DNA from: Pseudonocardia nematodicida
GTDB lineage: Bacteria; Actinomycetota; Actinomycetes; Mycobacteriales; Pseudonocardiaceae
NCBI RefSeq assembly: GCF_040105385.1
Contig: NZ_JBEDNQ010000011.1
Coordinates: 124,001-188,000 of the forward strand
DNA length: 64,000 bases
Direction: 5' to 3'
Shown: positions 34,045-43,172 of the stretch, piece by piece
Numbering within the stretch: position 1 is the stretch's first letter
Layout of the letters: every line of letters starts with the position of its first letter
The notes under the pieces: generated by a model
Seen by the model: the letters and a program-made list of their open reading frames with translations, nothing else
Databases searched by the model: none
What the model was told of the DNA's origin: nothing
Made by a program: the position numbers and the translations under genes

Positions 34045-35798
34045 GCGCCGGTACCAGGGACCGGATCCTCCCGGTGGCCGGCTCCGCGCGACTGCGGGCG
34101 GCGGTGCTCGGTGAGCTGGCGGCCGACCGGCCCGCGGTGGCCGCGATGCTCGCGCTGAACGCGGCGGCGGCCGGGGCCGGGCTGGTCGGGCCGTGGCTGC
34201 TCGGCCGGATCGTCGACGTCGTCGCGGACGGGACCGACCCGGATCCACTGCGGACGATCGACCGGCTCGCGCTGGTCGTCGTGCTGAGCACGCTGGTCCA
34301 GATCGTGCTGTCCCGGATCGCGCTCGGGGTGGGCTACCGGTTCGGCGAGCGCAGCGCGGCCCGGATCCGGGAACGCCTGCTCGACCGGGCCCTGGCGCTG
34401 CCACCGGCCGTCGTCGAGGCCGCCGACCCCGCCGATCTGATCTCCCGGGGCAGCACCGACGCGGGAGTGGTCGCGTCCGCCCTGCGTCGTGCGGTGCCCG
34501 AGGTCGCGGTGGCCGTCGTCCAGGTGGTGTTCCTGGTGGCCGCGGTGCTGGTGCTCGACCCGCTGCTCGGCGCGTGCGGGCTGCTGTGCCTGGCCGGGCT
34601 GGGGGTCTCGCTGCGCTGGTACCTGCGCCGCGCGCGCTCGGCCTACCTGCACGAGGCCCACACCGGGGCCGCGCTGGCCGGCACCGTCACCGACACCGCG
34701 CGCGGCGCCCGCACGGTCGAGGCGCTGGCCCTGGACCACGAACGGGCCGCGGCCGCCGAGACGGCGATCGGTGCCGCCCGGTCCGCCCGGCTGCGGACGC
34801 TGTCCCTGCGCAGCGTGCTGTTCCCGTCGGTGGACGTCGCGCTGGCGCTGCCCGTCGTCGGCGTGCTGCTGGCCGGTGCGGCGCTCGGCCGGGCCGGCCT
34901 GGTCACCCTGGGCACGGTGGTCGCCGCCACCGTCTACCTGCGACAGCTCGCGACCCCGCTGGACACCGTCATGATCTGGGTCGAGCAGCTCCAGGGCGCC
35001 GCCGCGTCACTGGCCAGGCTGGAAGGCCTGGCCGAGGTCCGGGTCCCGACCGCGGCGACGGCCGGGACGCCCCGCGACGACCGCATCGAGGTGCGCGAGG
35101 TCCACCACGCCTACGGAGGCGGGCCGGACGTGCTGCACGGCATCGACCTGGTGATCCGGCCCGGCGAGCGGCTCGCCGTCGTCGGTGCCTCCGGGGCGGG
35201 CAAGTCCACCCTGGGCCGGCTGCTGGCCGGGCTGGACCGGCCGCGTACCGGCGCGGTCACCGTCGGCGGGGTGCCGGTGGCGGACCTGCCGCCGGACCGG
35301 CTGCGCGCCCAGGTCGTGCTCGTCACCCAGGACCACCACGTCTTCGCCGACACGCTGCGCGACAACCTGCGCCTCGCCCGCCCGGACGCGGACGACGACG
35401 AGCTGGTCCGGGCCCTGGACGCGGTCGGCGCGCACCGGGTCGCCGACCTGCCCGACGGCCTGGACACCGTGCTCGGCCGGGAGATCCCACTCGACGGGGC
35501 ACGCGCCCAGCAGCTCGCGCTGGCCCGGGTGGTGCTGGCCGACCCGCACACCCTGGTTCTGGACGAGGCGACCGCGCTGCTGGACCCGAGGACCGCGCGC
35601 GGCACCGAGCGGGCGCTCGCGTCGGTGCTCGCCGGGCGCACGGTCGTCGCGATCGCGCACCGGCTGCAGACCGCGCGCGACGCCGACCGGATCGCCGTCC
35701 TCGACGAGGGGCGGCTGGTGGAGCTGGGGACGCACGACGAGTTGCTGGCCGCCGGGGGTGCCTACGCGCGGTCGTGGCGGTCGTGGAGCTCCGGGTGA
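34041..35798 (+). CDS. ABC exporter half-transporter with intact Walker motifs (subunit 2)
   Basis: A 585-residue half-transporter. Six helices cover about 25-320. The ATPase has Walker A GASGAGKST near 381-389, Walker B TLVLDEATALLD near 505 and the switch His in AIAHRLQ near 537. The signature is degenerate (PLDGARAQQLALARV in place of LSGGQ). With subunit 1 it gives one complete composite site, made of Walker motifs of subunit 2 and signature of subunit 1. The other site is dead. The start overlaps the subunit 1 stop. The substrate is unknown. Confidence 0.92.
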   Translation: MSAGTRDRILPVAGSARLRAAVLGELAADRPAVAAMLALNAAAAGAGLVGPWLLGRIVDVVADGTDPDPLRTIDRLALVVVLSTLVQIVLSRIALGVGYRFGERSAARIRERLLDRALALPPAVVEAADPADLISRGSTDAGVVASALRRAVPEVAVAVVQVVFLVAAVLVLDPLLGACGLLCLAGLGVSLRWYLRRARSAYLHEAHTGAALAGTVTDTARGARTVEALALDHERAAAAETAIGAARSARLRTLSLRSVLFPSVDVALALPVVGVLLAGAALGRAGLVTLGTVVAATVYLRQLATPLDTVMIWVEQLQGAAASLARLEGLAEVRVPTAATAGTPRDDRIEVREVHHAYGGGPDVLHGIDLVIRPGERLAVVGASGAGKSTLGRLLAGLDRPRTGAVTVGGVPVADLPPDRLRAQVVLVTQDHHVFADTLRDNLRLARPDADDDELVRALDAVGAHRVADLPDGLDTVLGREIPLDGARAQQLALARVVLADPHTLVLDEATALLDPRTARGTERALASVLAGRTVVAIAHRLQTARDADRIAVLDEGRLVELGTHDELLAAGGAYARSWRSWSSG

Positions 35799-35800
35799 CC

Positions 35801-36136
35801 TCAGGGACCGTCGACCGGCGCGGGCCGCCGGACGGTCCCGAGCGCGGCGCGCGCTCGCCGGAGGCGCTCGATGGTGGAGACGAGCTGGCCGTCGAGCGCA
35901 CTCAGGGCCTGCGGGGACGGGTCGCGCTCGCCCATCGCACCGATCTCGACCAGGGAGAACCCGAGATCGCTGAGATGCCGGATCCGGCGCAGCCGGGCCA
36001 GATGGGCGACGTCCTACCGCTTGTAGCCGTTGGCCCGGCGTGCGGGCTCGTCGAGCAGTCCGACCTCGTGGTAGTGCCGTACCGCCCGCACCGTCGTGCC
36101 GGCGAGCTCGGCGAGCTGGCGGGTGCTCCACGCCAC
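35801..36136 (-). pseudogene. MerR family regulator interrupted by an amber codon
   Basis: From GTG 36136 the frame reads AWSTRQLAELAGTTVRAVRH, then HEVGLL and NGYKR, then TAG at 36014-36016. It continues in the same frame as DVAHLARLRRIRHLSDLG to a TGA at 35801-35803. Alignment with the MerR protein at 28288 (NGYKQYDATHLARL) shows that the TAG stands exactly where a Tyr codon is expected, so a single substitution explains it. A strong ribosome site GAGGAGGAGAGG precedes the GTG. The wing, the second half of the DNA-binding domain and the coiled coil are lost unless the stop is read through. Confidence 0.8.
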
Positions 36137-36436
36137 GGTCCTCTCCTCCTCGTCGTCGTGTGGTCTCCGGTCGCCGGTCCGGCGGGCGGCACGGCGCTCC
36201 GCCGCGGACAGGCCGCCCCAGACGCCGTGGCGCTCCCCGTTGACCAGCGCGTCGGTGGCGCACTGCGGCCGGACCGGACAGCGGGCGCAGACGGCCTTCG
36301 CGGCCTGCTCGCGGCGGTGACGCGCCGTGCCGTGCTCGCCCTCGGGCGGGAAGAACACACCGCTGTCCATGTCGCGGCAGAGCGCCCGGTGCCGCCACGT
36401 CCAGTGCGACACGGAGACGGTTCGTCGTCCTGTCAT
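36014..36436 (-). CDS. WhiB-like iron-sulfur regulator, running in frame into MerR
   Basis: A 140-residue reading. The WhiB part (1-95) has the four cluster Cys in RALCRDMD and AVCARCPVRPQC, the GVWGG turn in RHGVWGGLSAAERR and a basic tail. There is no stop after the tail. Through the acidic DDEEERT stretch, which is also the merR ribosome site, the frame passes straight into 40 residues of the MerR HTH and ends at the amber codon. A normal WhiB would end near residue 95. It may make a WhiB-HTH fusion, or the fusion may be an accident of decay. ATG start with GAGG about 10 nt upstream. Confidence 0.82.
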   Translation of the reverse strand: MTGRRTVSVSHWTWRHRALCRDMDSGVFFPPEGEHGTARHRREQAAKAVCARCPVRPQCATDALVNGERHGVWGGLSAAERRAARRTGDRRPHDDEEERTVAWSTRQLAELAGTTVRAVRHYHEVGLLDEPARRANGYKR

Positions 36437-36707
36437 GTGATCAGCCTCGTGCCGGCGACGGTGCCGTCGCGTCCGTGAAGGCCCCGGATACCCCGCCCCG
36501 GCGCGGCGTCCCGCGGTCCGGGGGGCGGAGCCCCGTGGCCGGGCCGGCGCCGCGGTCGCGACCGGCCGACACGCTGCGACGACCTCGGTGTGCGGTCCGC
36601 CGGCGGTCCCGGCCGGGAGGTGCGGACCCGGCCTGGTTCGTCCACTTCGCATCCGTAAGACTCACGTAGTCCGGATCGAACCGGCTCGGCCGGACCGAGG
36701 AGTCGAT
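36437..36707. other. Intergenic region between whiB and the first LAL gene
   Basis: A 271-bp divergent promoter region, very GC-rich in its left part. The only clear structure is the inverted element at 36645-36668. I cannot place the whiB promoter. Confidence 0.4.
36645..36668 (-). repeat. 24-bp element, left copy (inverted relative to right copy)
   Basis: Read on the minus strand it starts TACGTGAGT, has AC and GA in the middle, and ends GCGAAG. It matches the copy at 39508-39531 at 19 of 24 positions, and similarity continues weakly for another 7 bp. It lies 40 bp before the start of the first LAL gene. Confidence 0.6.
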
Positions 36708-39464
36708 GTGGCGGAACTGGTGGGCCGACGTGCCGAGCGGGCGGCTGTCGAACAGCTGCTCGCCGAGGCACGGTCCGGGCGCAGCGGGGTGCTGGTAGTG
36801 CGTGGGGAAGCGGGCATCGGCAAGTCCGCGCTGTTGCAGCACGCACGCACGGTCGCGGCGTCCTCGGGGTTCCGGGTGGAGGGTTCCGTCGGTACGGAGG
36901 CCGAGACGCAGTTCGCGTTCGCCGGCGTGCACCAGCTGTGCGCGACGGTGCTCGACCGGGCTGCTGCGCTGCCCGCACCGCAGCAGGACGCGTTGGGCGT
37001 GGCGTTCGGGTCGCGCAGCGGTGCGGTGCCGGAGCGGTTCCTGGTCGGACTGGCCGTCCTGAACCTGCTGGCCGAGGTCGCGGAGGACCGGCCGTTGCTC
37101 TGCCTGTTCGACGACGCCCAATGGCTGGACCGGGCGTCCGCGGAGATCCTCTCGTTCGTGGCGCGGCGGGTGGCCGGCGAGCGGGTGGTGCTGCTGTTCG
37201 CGCTGCGCGACCTCGACGAGGGTGGCACCCACCCCGTCGACGGGTTGCCGGAGCTGCAGCTGGCCGGACTCGGGGACGTCGAGGCGCGGGCGGTGATGGC
37301 CGCCGCGCTGCGCACCCCGCTGGACGACGGCGTGCGCGACCGCATCGTCGCCGAGGCGCGCGGCAACCCGCTCGCGCTGCTGGAGCTACCACGGGTGGCG
37401 GAACCGGCACGGCTGGCCGGTGGGTTCGCGGGGCCGGACCTGCTCGGGGTGCCACGCCGCGTCGAGGAGGAGTTCTCCCGGCGTTCGGGCAGCCTGCCGG
37501 CCGGGACGCAGACGCTGCTGATGATCGCCGCGGCGGAGCCGACCGGCGAGGCGGCGCTGCTGTGGCGTGCGGCCGGGATGCTGGGCATCGACGACGACGC
37601 GGCCGCGCCCGCGGAGGCCGCCCGGCTGGTGGAGATCGGCAGCCGGGTGCGGTTCCGGCATCCGCTGGTGCGCTCCGCGGTGTACCGGGCCGCCGGTCCC
37701 GCCGATCGTCGTCGTGTGCACGCCGCGCTGGCCGAGGCCACCGACCCGCGCTCGGATCCCGACCGCCGGGCGTGGCACCGGGCGAAGGCGGCGCAGGGCA
37801 GCGACGAGGAGGTCGCGGCCGAGCTGGAACGGTCGGCCGACCGGGCTCGCGCCCGGGGTGGCCTGGCGGCCGCCGCCTGGTTCCTGGAGCGTGCCACCGA
37901 GCTGACCCCCGAGCCCGCCCGCCGGACGGAACGGGCGCTGGAGGCCGCGCACGTCATGCACGAGTCCGGCGCATCGGAGGTGGCGCTCGCCCTGCTGGCG
38001 GTCGCGGCCGACGGTCCGTCCGACGCGCGGCAGCGGGCCCGGCTCGACCTGCTGCACGCCCGGATCGCGTTCCACCGGGCACGCGGCAGCGACGTGCCGG
38101 CGATGCTGCTGCGGGCCGCCGGGACGCTCGCCCCGCTCGACCCCGCGCTGGCTCGGGAGACCTACCTGCACGCGCTCGACGCGGCGATCATCATCGGCCC
38201 GGCCGGGGACGGCCCGGGAGTGCTCCGGATCGCCGAGGCCGCCGCGGCCGCACCCGCGCCGCCCGGCCCACCCGAGGCGGTCGATCTGCTGCTCGACGCG
38301 CTGGTGACGGCCTACACCCGGGGATACGAGGCGGCCGTTCCCGGTCTGCGGCGGGCGGTGCTCGGGTTCCGGGAACGGAACCTCGCCGTGGAGGTCCCGT
38401 GTGATCACGCCAACCACCGCTTCCTGTGGATGGGCTGCCGGGCGGCCGTGGCCCTGTTCGACGACGAGCTCGTCCACGAGCTGGCCACCCGCAACCTCCG
38501 GCTGCTGCGCGAGATCGGTGCGCTGGCCGCGCTCCCCGCGGCGCTGCTGTTCCGGTCGATGGAGCTCGTGCTGACCGGGGACCTCGCCGAGGCCGCGGAG
38601 CTGGCCGACGAGCAGACCGTGATCGCGCGGGCGATCGGGTTCGTCCCGCTGCGCCACGACCGGCTCTTCCTGGCCGCCTGGCGCGGTGACCGGTCCGAGA
38701 CCGTGCGGCTGTACGAGGCCACGGTCGAGACCGCGCACGGGCGGGAGGCGGGTACCGAGGTCGCGCTGGCCTCCTACACGCTCGCGGTGCTCGAGAACGG
38801 GCTCGGGAACTACGCGGCCGCGGTGGACGCCGCGGAACGGGCCTGCGGGTCCGAGGACCTGGCGCACAGCAGCCTGGCGCTGCCCGAGCTCGTCGAGGCG
38901 GCCGTCCGCGCCGGCCGGGCGGAACGAGCCGCCGAGGCCGTGGAACGGCTCGGCGCACGCGCGGACGCCAGTGGTACGTCCTGGGCGCTGGGGCTCGAAG
39001 CGCGCTCCCGGGCGCTGACCACGCCCGGTCCGGAGGCCGAGAAGTACTACCGCGGGGCGATCGAGCTGCTCGGCGGGTGCCGGATGGCGACCCACCTCGC
39101 CCGCACCCATCTCGTCTACGGGGAGTGGCTGCGCCGCAACGGCCGTCGCCAGGACGCCCGCGAACAGCTCCAGCACGCCCACGAGCAGCTCGCGGCGATG
39201 GGGGCCGAGGCGTTCGCCGCGCGCGCCGCCCGCGAGCTGCGCGCGACGGGGGAGCACCCACGCAGGCGTACCGCCCGGCCGACCGACACGCTCACCGCCC
39301 AGGAACTGCACATCGCGCGGCTCGTGTCGACCGGGGCGACCACCCCGGAGATCGCCTCGCAGCTGTTCCTGAGCCCGCGCACGATCGAGACCCACCTGCG
39401 CAACATCTTCCGCAAGCTGGGCATCACCTCCCGCCGGCAGCTCAGGGAGCTGTACGCCGGCTGA
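36708..39464 (+). CDS. LAL-type (ATP-binding) LuxR family regulator 1
   Basis: A 918-residue STAND-class regulator. The N-terminal ATPase has Walker A GEAGIGKS at 33-40 and Walker B LLCLFDDAQWLD near 135; a GNPLALLEL sensor motif follows near 225. A long helical-repeat middle part (TPR-like, 350-830) follows. The C-terminal LuxR HTH includes LTAQELHIARLV and TIETHLRNIFRKLGITSRRQL. GTG start supported by GAGGAG 6 nt upstream and by the immediate ELVGRRAE opening of the ATPase. Such proteins activate catabolic or secondary-metabolite operons after ligand binding. The nearest candidate target is the nitrile hydratase operon. Confidence 0.92.
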   Translation: MAELVGRRAERAAVEQLLAEARSGRSGVLVVRGEAGIGKSALLQHARTVAASSGFRVEGSVGTEAETQFAFAGVHQLCATVLDRAAALPAPQQDALGVAFGSRSGAVPERFLVGLAVLNLLAEVAEDRPLLCLFDDAQWLDRASAEILSFVARRVAGERVVLLFALRDLDEGGTHPVDGLPELQLAGLGDVEARAVMAAALRTPLDDGVRDRIVAEARGNPLALLELPRVAEPARLAGGFAGPDLLGVPRRVEEEFSRRSGSLPAGTQTLLMIAAAEPTGEAALLWRAAGMLGIDDDAAAPAEAARLVEIGSRVRFRHPLVRSAVYRAAGPADRRRVHAALAEATDPRSDPDRRAWHRAKAAQGSDEEVAAELERSADRARARGGLAAAAWFLERATELTPEPARRTERALEAAHVMHESGASEVALALLAVAADGPSDARQRARLDLLHARIAFHRARGSDVPAMLLRAAGTLAPLDPALARETYLHALDAAIIIGPAGDGPGVLRIAEAAAAAPAPPGPPEAVDLLLDALVTAYTRGYEAAVPGLRRAVLGFRERNLAVEVPCDHANHRFLWMGCRAAVALFDDELVHELATRNLRLLREIGALAALPAALLFRSMELVLTGDLAEAAELADEQTVIARAIGFVPLRHDRLFLAAWRGDRSETVRLYEATVETAHGREAGTEVALASYTLAVLENGLGNYAAAVDAAERACGSEDLAHSSLALPELVEAAVRAGRAERAAEAVERLGARADASGTSWALGLEARSRALTTPGPEAEKYYRGAIELLGGCRMATHLARTHLVYGEWLRRNGRRQDAREQLQHAHEQLAAMGAEAFAARAARELRATGEHPRRRTARPTDTLTAQELHIARLVSTGATTPEIASQLFLSPRTIETHLRNIFRKLGITSRRQLRELYAG

Positions 39465-39507
39465 CCCCGGCGGCCCCCGGGCACGCACGTCGCCCGCGCC
39501 GGGGATC

Positions 39508-39531
39508 TACGTGAGTTCCACCGAGGCGAAG
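39508..39531 (+). repeat. 24-bp element, right copy
   Basis: Starts TACGTGAGT and ends GCGAAG. Inverted relative to the copy at 36645-36668, so the two face each other across the first LAL gene. It lies 145 bp before the second LAL start. Confidence 0.6.
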
Positions 39532-39676
39532 CGACCGATGCCGGCACGACCCTGAGAACACGGATGGGCCGGACCGTGCCGGATGCCGGGCCCCGGGGTC
39601 GGAGCACGTCCGCACCCGGGTGGCCGTCCGTCCCCGGCCCCGCGTGGGGCCGCGCGAACGGAGGGAGACACCGCGG

Positions 39677-42550
39677 ATGTCGGTCGGTTCGGCGAGCAGC
39701 GCCGTGGTCTCCGGCCGCCCCTGGCCGGTGTTCCCGGAGCCGGGCGCCGCGACGCCCCTCCGGGGCGCGACGACGACGGAGCTGATCGGGCGGGGTGCGG
39801 AGACCGCGGCTCTCGACCGCTGGTGGGCCGGGGTGGCGGACGCCGCGGGGTCCGCGCTGGTGCTGTGGGGCGAGCCGGGGATCGGCAAGACCGCACTGCT
39901 CGAGTACGCGGTGGCCGCGGCGGCCGGCGGCACCGTGCTGCGGTGCCGGGGTACCCGGACGGAGGCGGGTCTGGAGTTCGCGGCCCTGCACGAGCTGCTG
40001 TGGCCGGTGGTGGACCGGCTGGACATCCTGCCCGCCCCGCAGGCCACGGCGTTGCGTGGTGCCCTGGGGCTGGGCGGGGAGCCGGCCGCCCGCTTCCTGG
40101 TCGGCGCGGCGGTGCTCTCGCTGGTCTCCGACCTGGCCCGGCAGCGGCCCGTGCTGGTCGTGGTGGACGACGCCCAGTGGGTGGACGAGGCGACCGCGCA
40201 CTGCCTGGGCTTCCTGGCGCGCCGGGTGCGGAGCGAGGCGGTCGGCGTGCTGTTCACCGGGTACGAGGACCCCGCGGCGGGCCCGTGGGAGGGGCTGCCG
40301 TCGATCGAGGTCGTGGGCCTGGCCGACGACGACGCCCGCCGCCTCGTCGACGCCGTCCTGCCGGGTGCCGACCGCGGCCTGGCCGACCACGTGATCCGGA
40401 CGGCGGGGGGCAACCCGCTCGCGCTGCGCGAGCTGTGCACCCTCGATCTCCGTCCGGAACCCGGCGGGGCGCCCCGACGGCCGTTCGGGAACGGTGCGCC
40501 GCTGGGCCCACGGCTGCGGCGGGCGTTCGGCGCCCGGGTCGCCGCGATGGAGCCGTCGACCCGCGCGTTGCTGCTGCTGGCCGCGGCCGAGGACCGGGGC
40601 GCCCCGCACGTCGTGCACCACGCCGGATCCGGATGGGGCGTCGACCCGGCCGCCTGGGACCAGGTCCGGCGCTCGGGTCTGCTCCGGACCTCGGGATCCC
40701 GGGTGGAGTTCCGGCACCCGCTGATCCCGGCCGCGGTCTACGACGGTGCCGCGTTCACGGAACGGCAGGCGGCGCACCGGGCGCTCGCCGACGCGCTGCC
40801 GGAGGACGCCGCCGAGGAGCGGGCCTGGCACCTGGCTGCGGCCGCCGATGCGGCGGACGAGGACGTCGCCGCGTTGCTGGAGCGGTCGGCGGGGGAGCGC
40901 CTGCGGCACGACGCGGGACCGACGGCCATGCGTGCGTTGCGGCGGGCGGCGGAGCTGTCCCCGGCGCCCGCCGATGCCGTGCGCCGGCTGGCGGCCGGTG
41001 CCCGTGCCGCGTGGGACGCTGGGCACGCGTCGGCGGCCGGGCAGTTGCTCGACGACGCCGAGCGGCTGGGCGGCGAGGTGATCGTCGCCCGGCACAGCGG
41101 CGGGTTGCGCGGGATCCTCGAGTCCGCCCACGGCGTACCGGAGCGCGCCCACCACTACCTGACCCGCGACATGACCGCCGTGGACGGCGCCCGCTGCGCT
41201 CTGGAGCTGGGAACGACGGCGGTCCACGCGGCGTGGTCGGCCGGGCGGACCGACCTCCGGCAGCAGGCGCTGCGGCGGCTGCGGGAAGTCGACGCCCGGG
41301 TCGAGGTCGACGACGATCCCTCCCTCACCGCGCTGCTGCCGGTCCTGCGGAGCTGGTGGTCCTGCTACGACGGGACCGGCGGACCCGCACCCGCCGCGCC
41401 GGACGGGGGAGCGGACACCGTGGGCGTGCTCGGGGCGCTCACCTGGGAGCTGCTGCCACCCGCGCCCCTGGCCCAGGCCTGGGGGATCGAGGGCCCGGTG
41501 CTCGACGTGCTGCGGCTCCGGGCCGCGCGGCTGCGGCGCCGCCACGAACGCAGCGGGCTGGCGGTGGTGCTGTCCCGGACCGCGGTTCTGGACCTCGCCG
41601 CCGGCCGCTGGGGCGGCGCGATGACCGCGGCGAGCGACGGTCTGCGGCTGGCCGAGGAGGTCGGTGCGGATCATGTCGCCGCGCAGTGCCGCACCACCCT
41701 CGCCGCGCTGGCCGCAGCCCGGGGCGACCGTGCCGTCGTCGACGAGCACGCGACCCGGGTCCTGCAGGTGTCGGTCCCGCGCGGGGTGCGGGCCCTCACC
41801 GCGGAGGCCTACCTGTACCGCGGACGGGCGGCCCTGTTCGCCGGGCAGCCGCACGAGGCGCTGCACGACCTGACGGCTCTCGCCGAGCCCGGTCACGAGG
41901 CCGCCCACCCGACCTTCGCGCTGCTCGCCGCCGTGGACACCGCCGAGGCGGCCGTGCAGGCCGGGCATACCGACGTCGCCGAGTCCCGGCTCACGACGGT
42001 GTCCGCATGGGCGCAGCGCTCGGGAGCGGCCTGGGCCCGGGCGGCCGCACACCGGCTCCGGGCCCTCGTCCGGGGCGGAGCGGCGGCCGAGGACGCCTAC
42101 CGGGCGGCCCTCGACGTGCCGGGCGCGGCGGACCATCCGTTCGAGCACGCCCGCACCCGGCTGCTGTACGGCGAGTGGCTGCGACGGGCGCGCCGCAGGG
42201 CCGACGCCCGGCACCAGCTCGCGGCGGCCGCCCAGGTCTTCGACCGCCTCGGTGCGGAACCCCTGCGCCGGCGGGCGCTGCGCGAGCAGGACCTGACCAA
42301 CGGCCCCGTCGCCCGCAACGCGACCGGCCCGTCGGCCGAGCTGACCGCGCAGGAACTGCGCATCGCGCGGCTCGCCGCCGAGGGCCTGACCAACCGGGAG
42401 ATCGCGGCGCGGCTCCTGATCAGCCCGCGCACGGTCGGCCACCACCTGGCCAACGTCTATCCCAAGCTCGGCATCACCTCCCGAGCCAGGCTCGCCCGGA
42501 TCGAGTTCGCGGGCGAGCTGCGGGTCGGCGGTGCCGGCCCCGTCGGTTGA
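39677..42550 (+). CDS. LAL-type (ATP-binding) LuxR family regulator 2
   Basis: A 957-residue paralogue of the preceding gene. Walker A GEPGIGKT lies at 65-72, Walker B in VLVVVDDAQWVD near 175, GNPLALREL near 265. The repeat middle is more diverged. The C-terminal HTH has LTAQELRIARLA and SPRTVGHHLANVYPKLGITS. ATG with GGAGGGAG upstream. A 35-residue unstructured N terminus precedes the ATPase. Convergent with the nitrile hydratase operon (27-bp gap). The two tandem LAL genes look like an old duplication. Confidence 0.92.
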   Translation: MSVGSASSAVVSGRPWPVFPEPGAATPLRGATTTELIGRGAETAALDRWWAGVADAAGSALVLWGEPGIGKTALLEYAVAAAAGGTVLRCRGTRTEAGLEFAALHELLWPVVDRLDILPAPQATALRGALGLGGEPAARFLVGAAVLSLVSDLARQRPVLVVVDDAQWVDEATAHCLGFLARRVRSEAVGVLFTGYEDPAAGPWEGLPSIEVVGLADDDARRLVDAVLPGADRGLADHVIRTAGGNPLALRELCTLDLRPEPGGAPRRPFGNGAPLGPRLRRAFGARVAAMEPSTRALLLLAAAEDRGAPHVVHHAGSGWGVDPAAWDQVRRSGLLRTSGSRVEFRHPLIPAAVYDGAAFTERQAAHRALADALPEDAAEERAWHLAAAADAADEDVAALLERSAGERLRHDAGPTAMRALRRAAELSPAPADAVRRLAAGARAAWDAGHASAAGQLLDDAERLGGEVIVARHSGGLRGILESAHGVPERAHHYLTRDMTAVDGARCALELGTTAVHAAWSAGRTDLRQQALRRLREVDARVEVDDDPSLTALLPVLRSWWSCYDGTGGPAPAAPDGGADTVGVLGALTWELLPPAPLAQAWGIEGPVLDVLRLRAARLRRRHERSGLAVVLSRTAVLDLAAGRWGGAMTAASDGLRLAEEVGADHVAAQCRTTLAALAAARGDRAVVDEHATRVLQVSVPRGVRALTAEAYLYRGRAALFAGQPHEALHDLTALAEPGHEAAHPTFALLAAVDTAEAAVQAGHTDVAESRLTTVSAWAQRSGAAWARAAAHRLRALVRGGAAAEDAYRAALDVPGAADHPFEHARTRLLYGEWLRRARRRADARHQLAAAAQVFDRLGAEPLRRRALREQDLTNGPVARNATGPSAELTAQELRIARLAAEGLTNREIAARLLISPRTVGHHLANVYPKLGITSRARLARIEFAGELRVGGAGPVG

Positions 42551-42577
42551 CCCGGTGTCCGGTCCGGTCGATCTCGC

Positions 42578-43171
42578 TCACCGGAGTGCGGTGCCGATGA
42601 GCCCCTTGCGTGTGACCAGCTCGGCGAGGGCCGGCTCGTCGAGGGCACCGGTGTCCGGGGGCCGCTGGGGCAGGACCATGTACCGGGACTCGGCGCTCGC
42701 GTCCCACACGGTGATGTCGACCGAGGGGGCCAGCTCGAGCCCGAACTCCCGCAGCACCTCGCGGGGTTCGCGCACGACGCGGGCGCGGTAGGCCTCGCTC
42801 TTGTACCAGGACGGGGACGGACCGAGCAGGCTGATCGGGTAGCAGCTGCACAAGGTGCAGACGATGACGTTGTGCGTGGTCGCGCTGTTGGCGACGACCT
42901 CGAGCCGCTGCTCCTGCACCCCGCCGGCCATGGACAGGCCGAGATCGCGGATCGCGGTGTTCGCGTCCTCGAGCAGACGCCGGCGGAAGTCCCCGTCGAT
43001 CCAGGCCCGCGCGACGATCCGGGCGCCGTGGGCGGGCGACCCGGTCCGGGCGTTGTCGTCGACCTTGGCGTCGATCTCGCCGGGGGCCAGTACGCCGAGG
43101 CGTTCGAGAGTCGACTCCAGGTGCCGGACCCGTGCGGCGATCGGCGCGTCGTCGTGCCTGCCGGTGCTCAT
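42578..43171 (-). CDS. Nitrile hydratase alpha subunit, cobalt type
   Basis: A 197-residue metal-binding subunit. The metal claw VCTLCSCYP is at 104-112 (Cys105, Cys108, Ser109, Cys110), and Thr in the second position of the claw points to cobalt. It is followed by the family block SPSWYKSEAYRARVVREPRE. Converts nitriles to amides (or, in relatives, thiocyanate). Third gene of the operon; its ATG is one base after the stop of the beta C-terminal gene, with GGAG upstream. The gene for the usual activator was not seen nearby. Confidence 0.93.
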   Translation of the reverse strand: MSTGRHDDAPIAARVRHLESTLERLGVLAPGEIDAKVDDNARTGSPAHGARIVARAWIDGDFRRRLLEDANTAIRDLGLSMAGGVQEQRLEVVANSATTHNVIVCTLCSCYPISLLGPSPSWYKSEAYRARVVREPREVLREFGLELAPSVDITVWDASAESRYMVLPQRPPDTGALDEPALAELVTRKGLIGTALR

Positions 43172-43172
43172 G

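Noticed and set aside
36014..36136. Selenocysteine or pyrrolysine insertion at the amber codon
   Set aside because: TAG is not a selenocysteine codon, and nothing in the window suggests pyrrolysine machinery; a Tyr-to-stop mutation is simpler.
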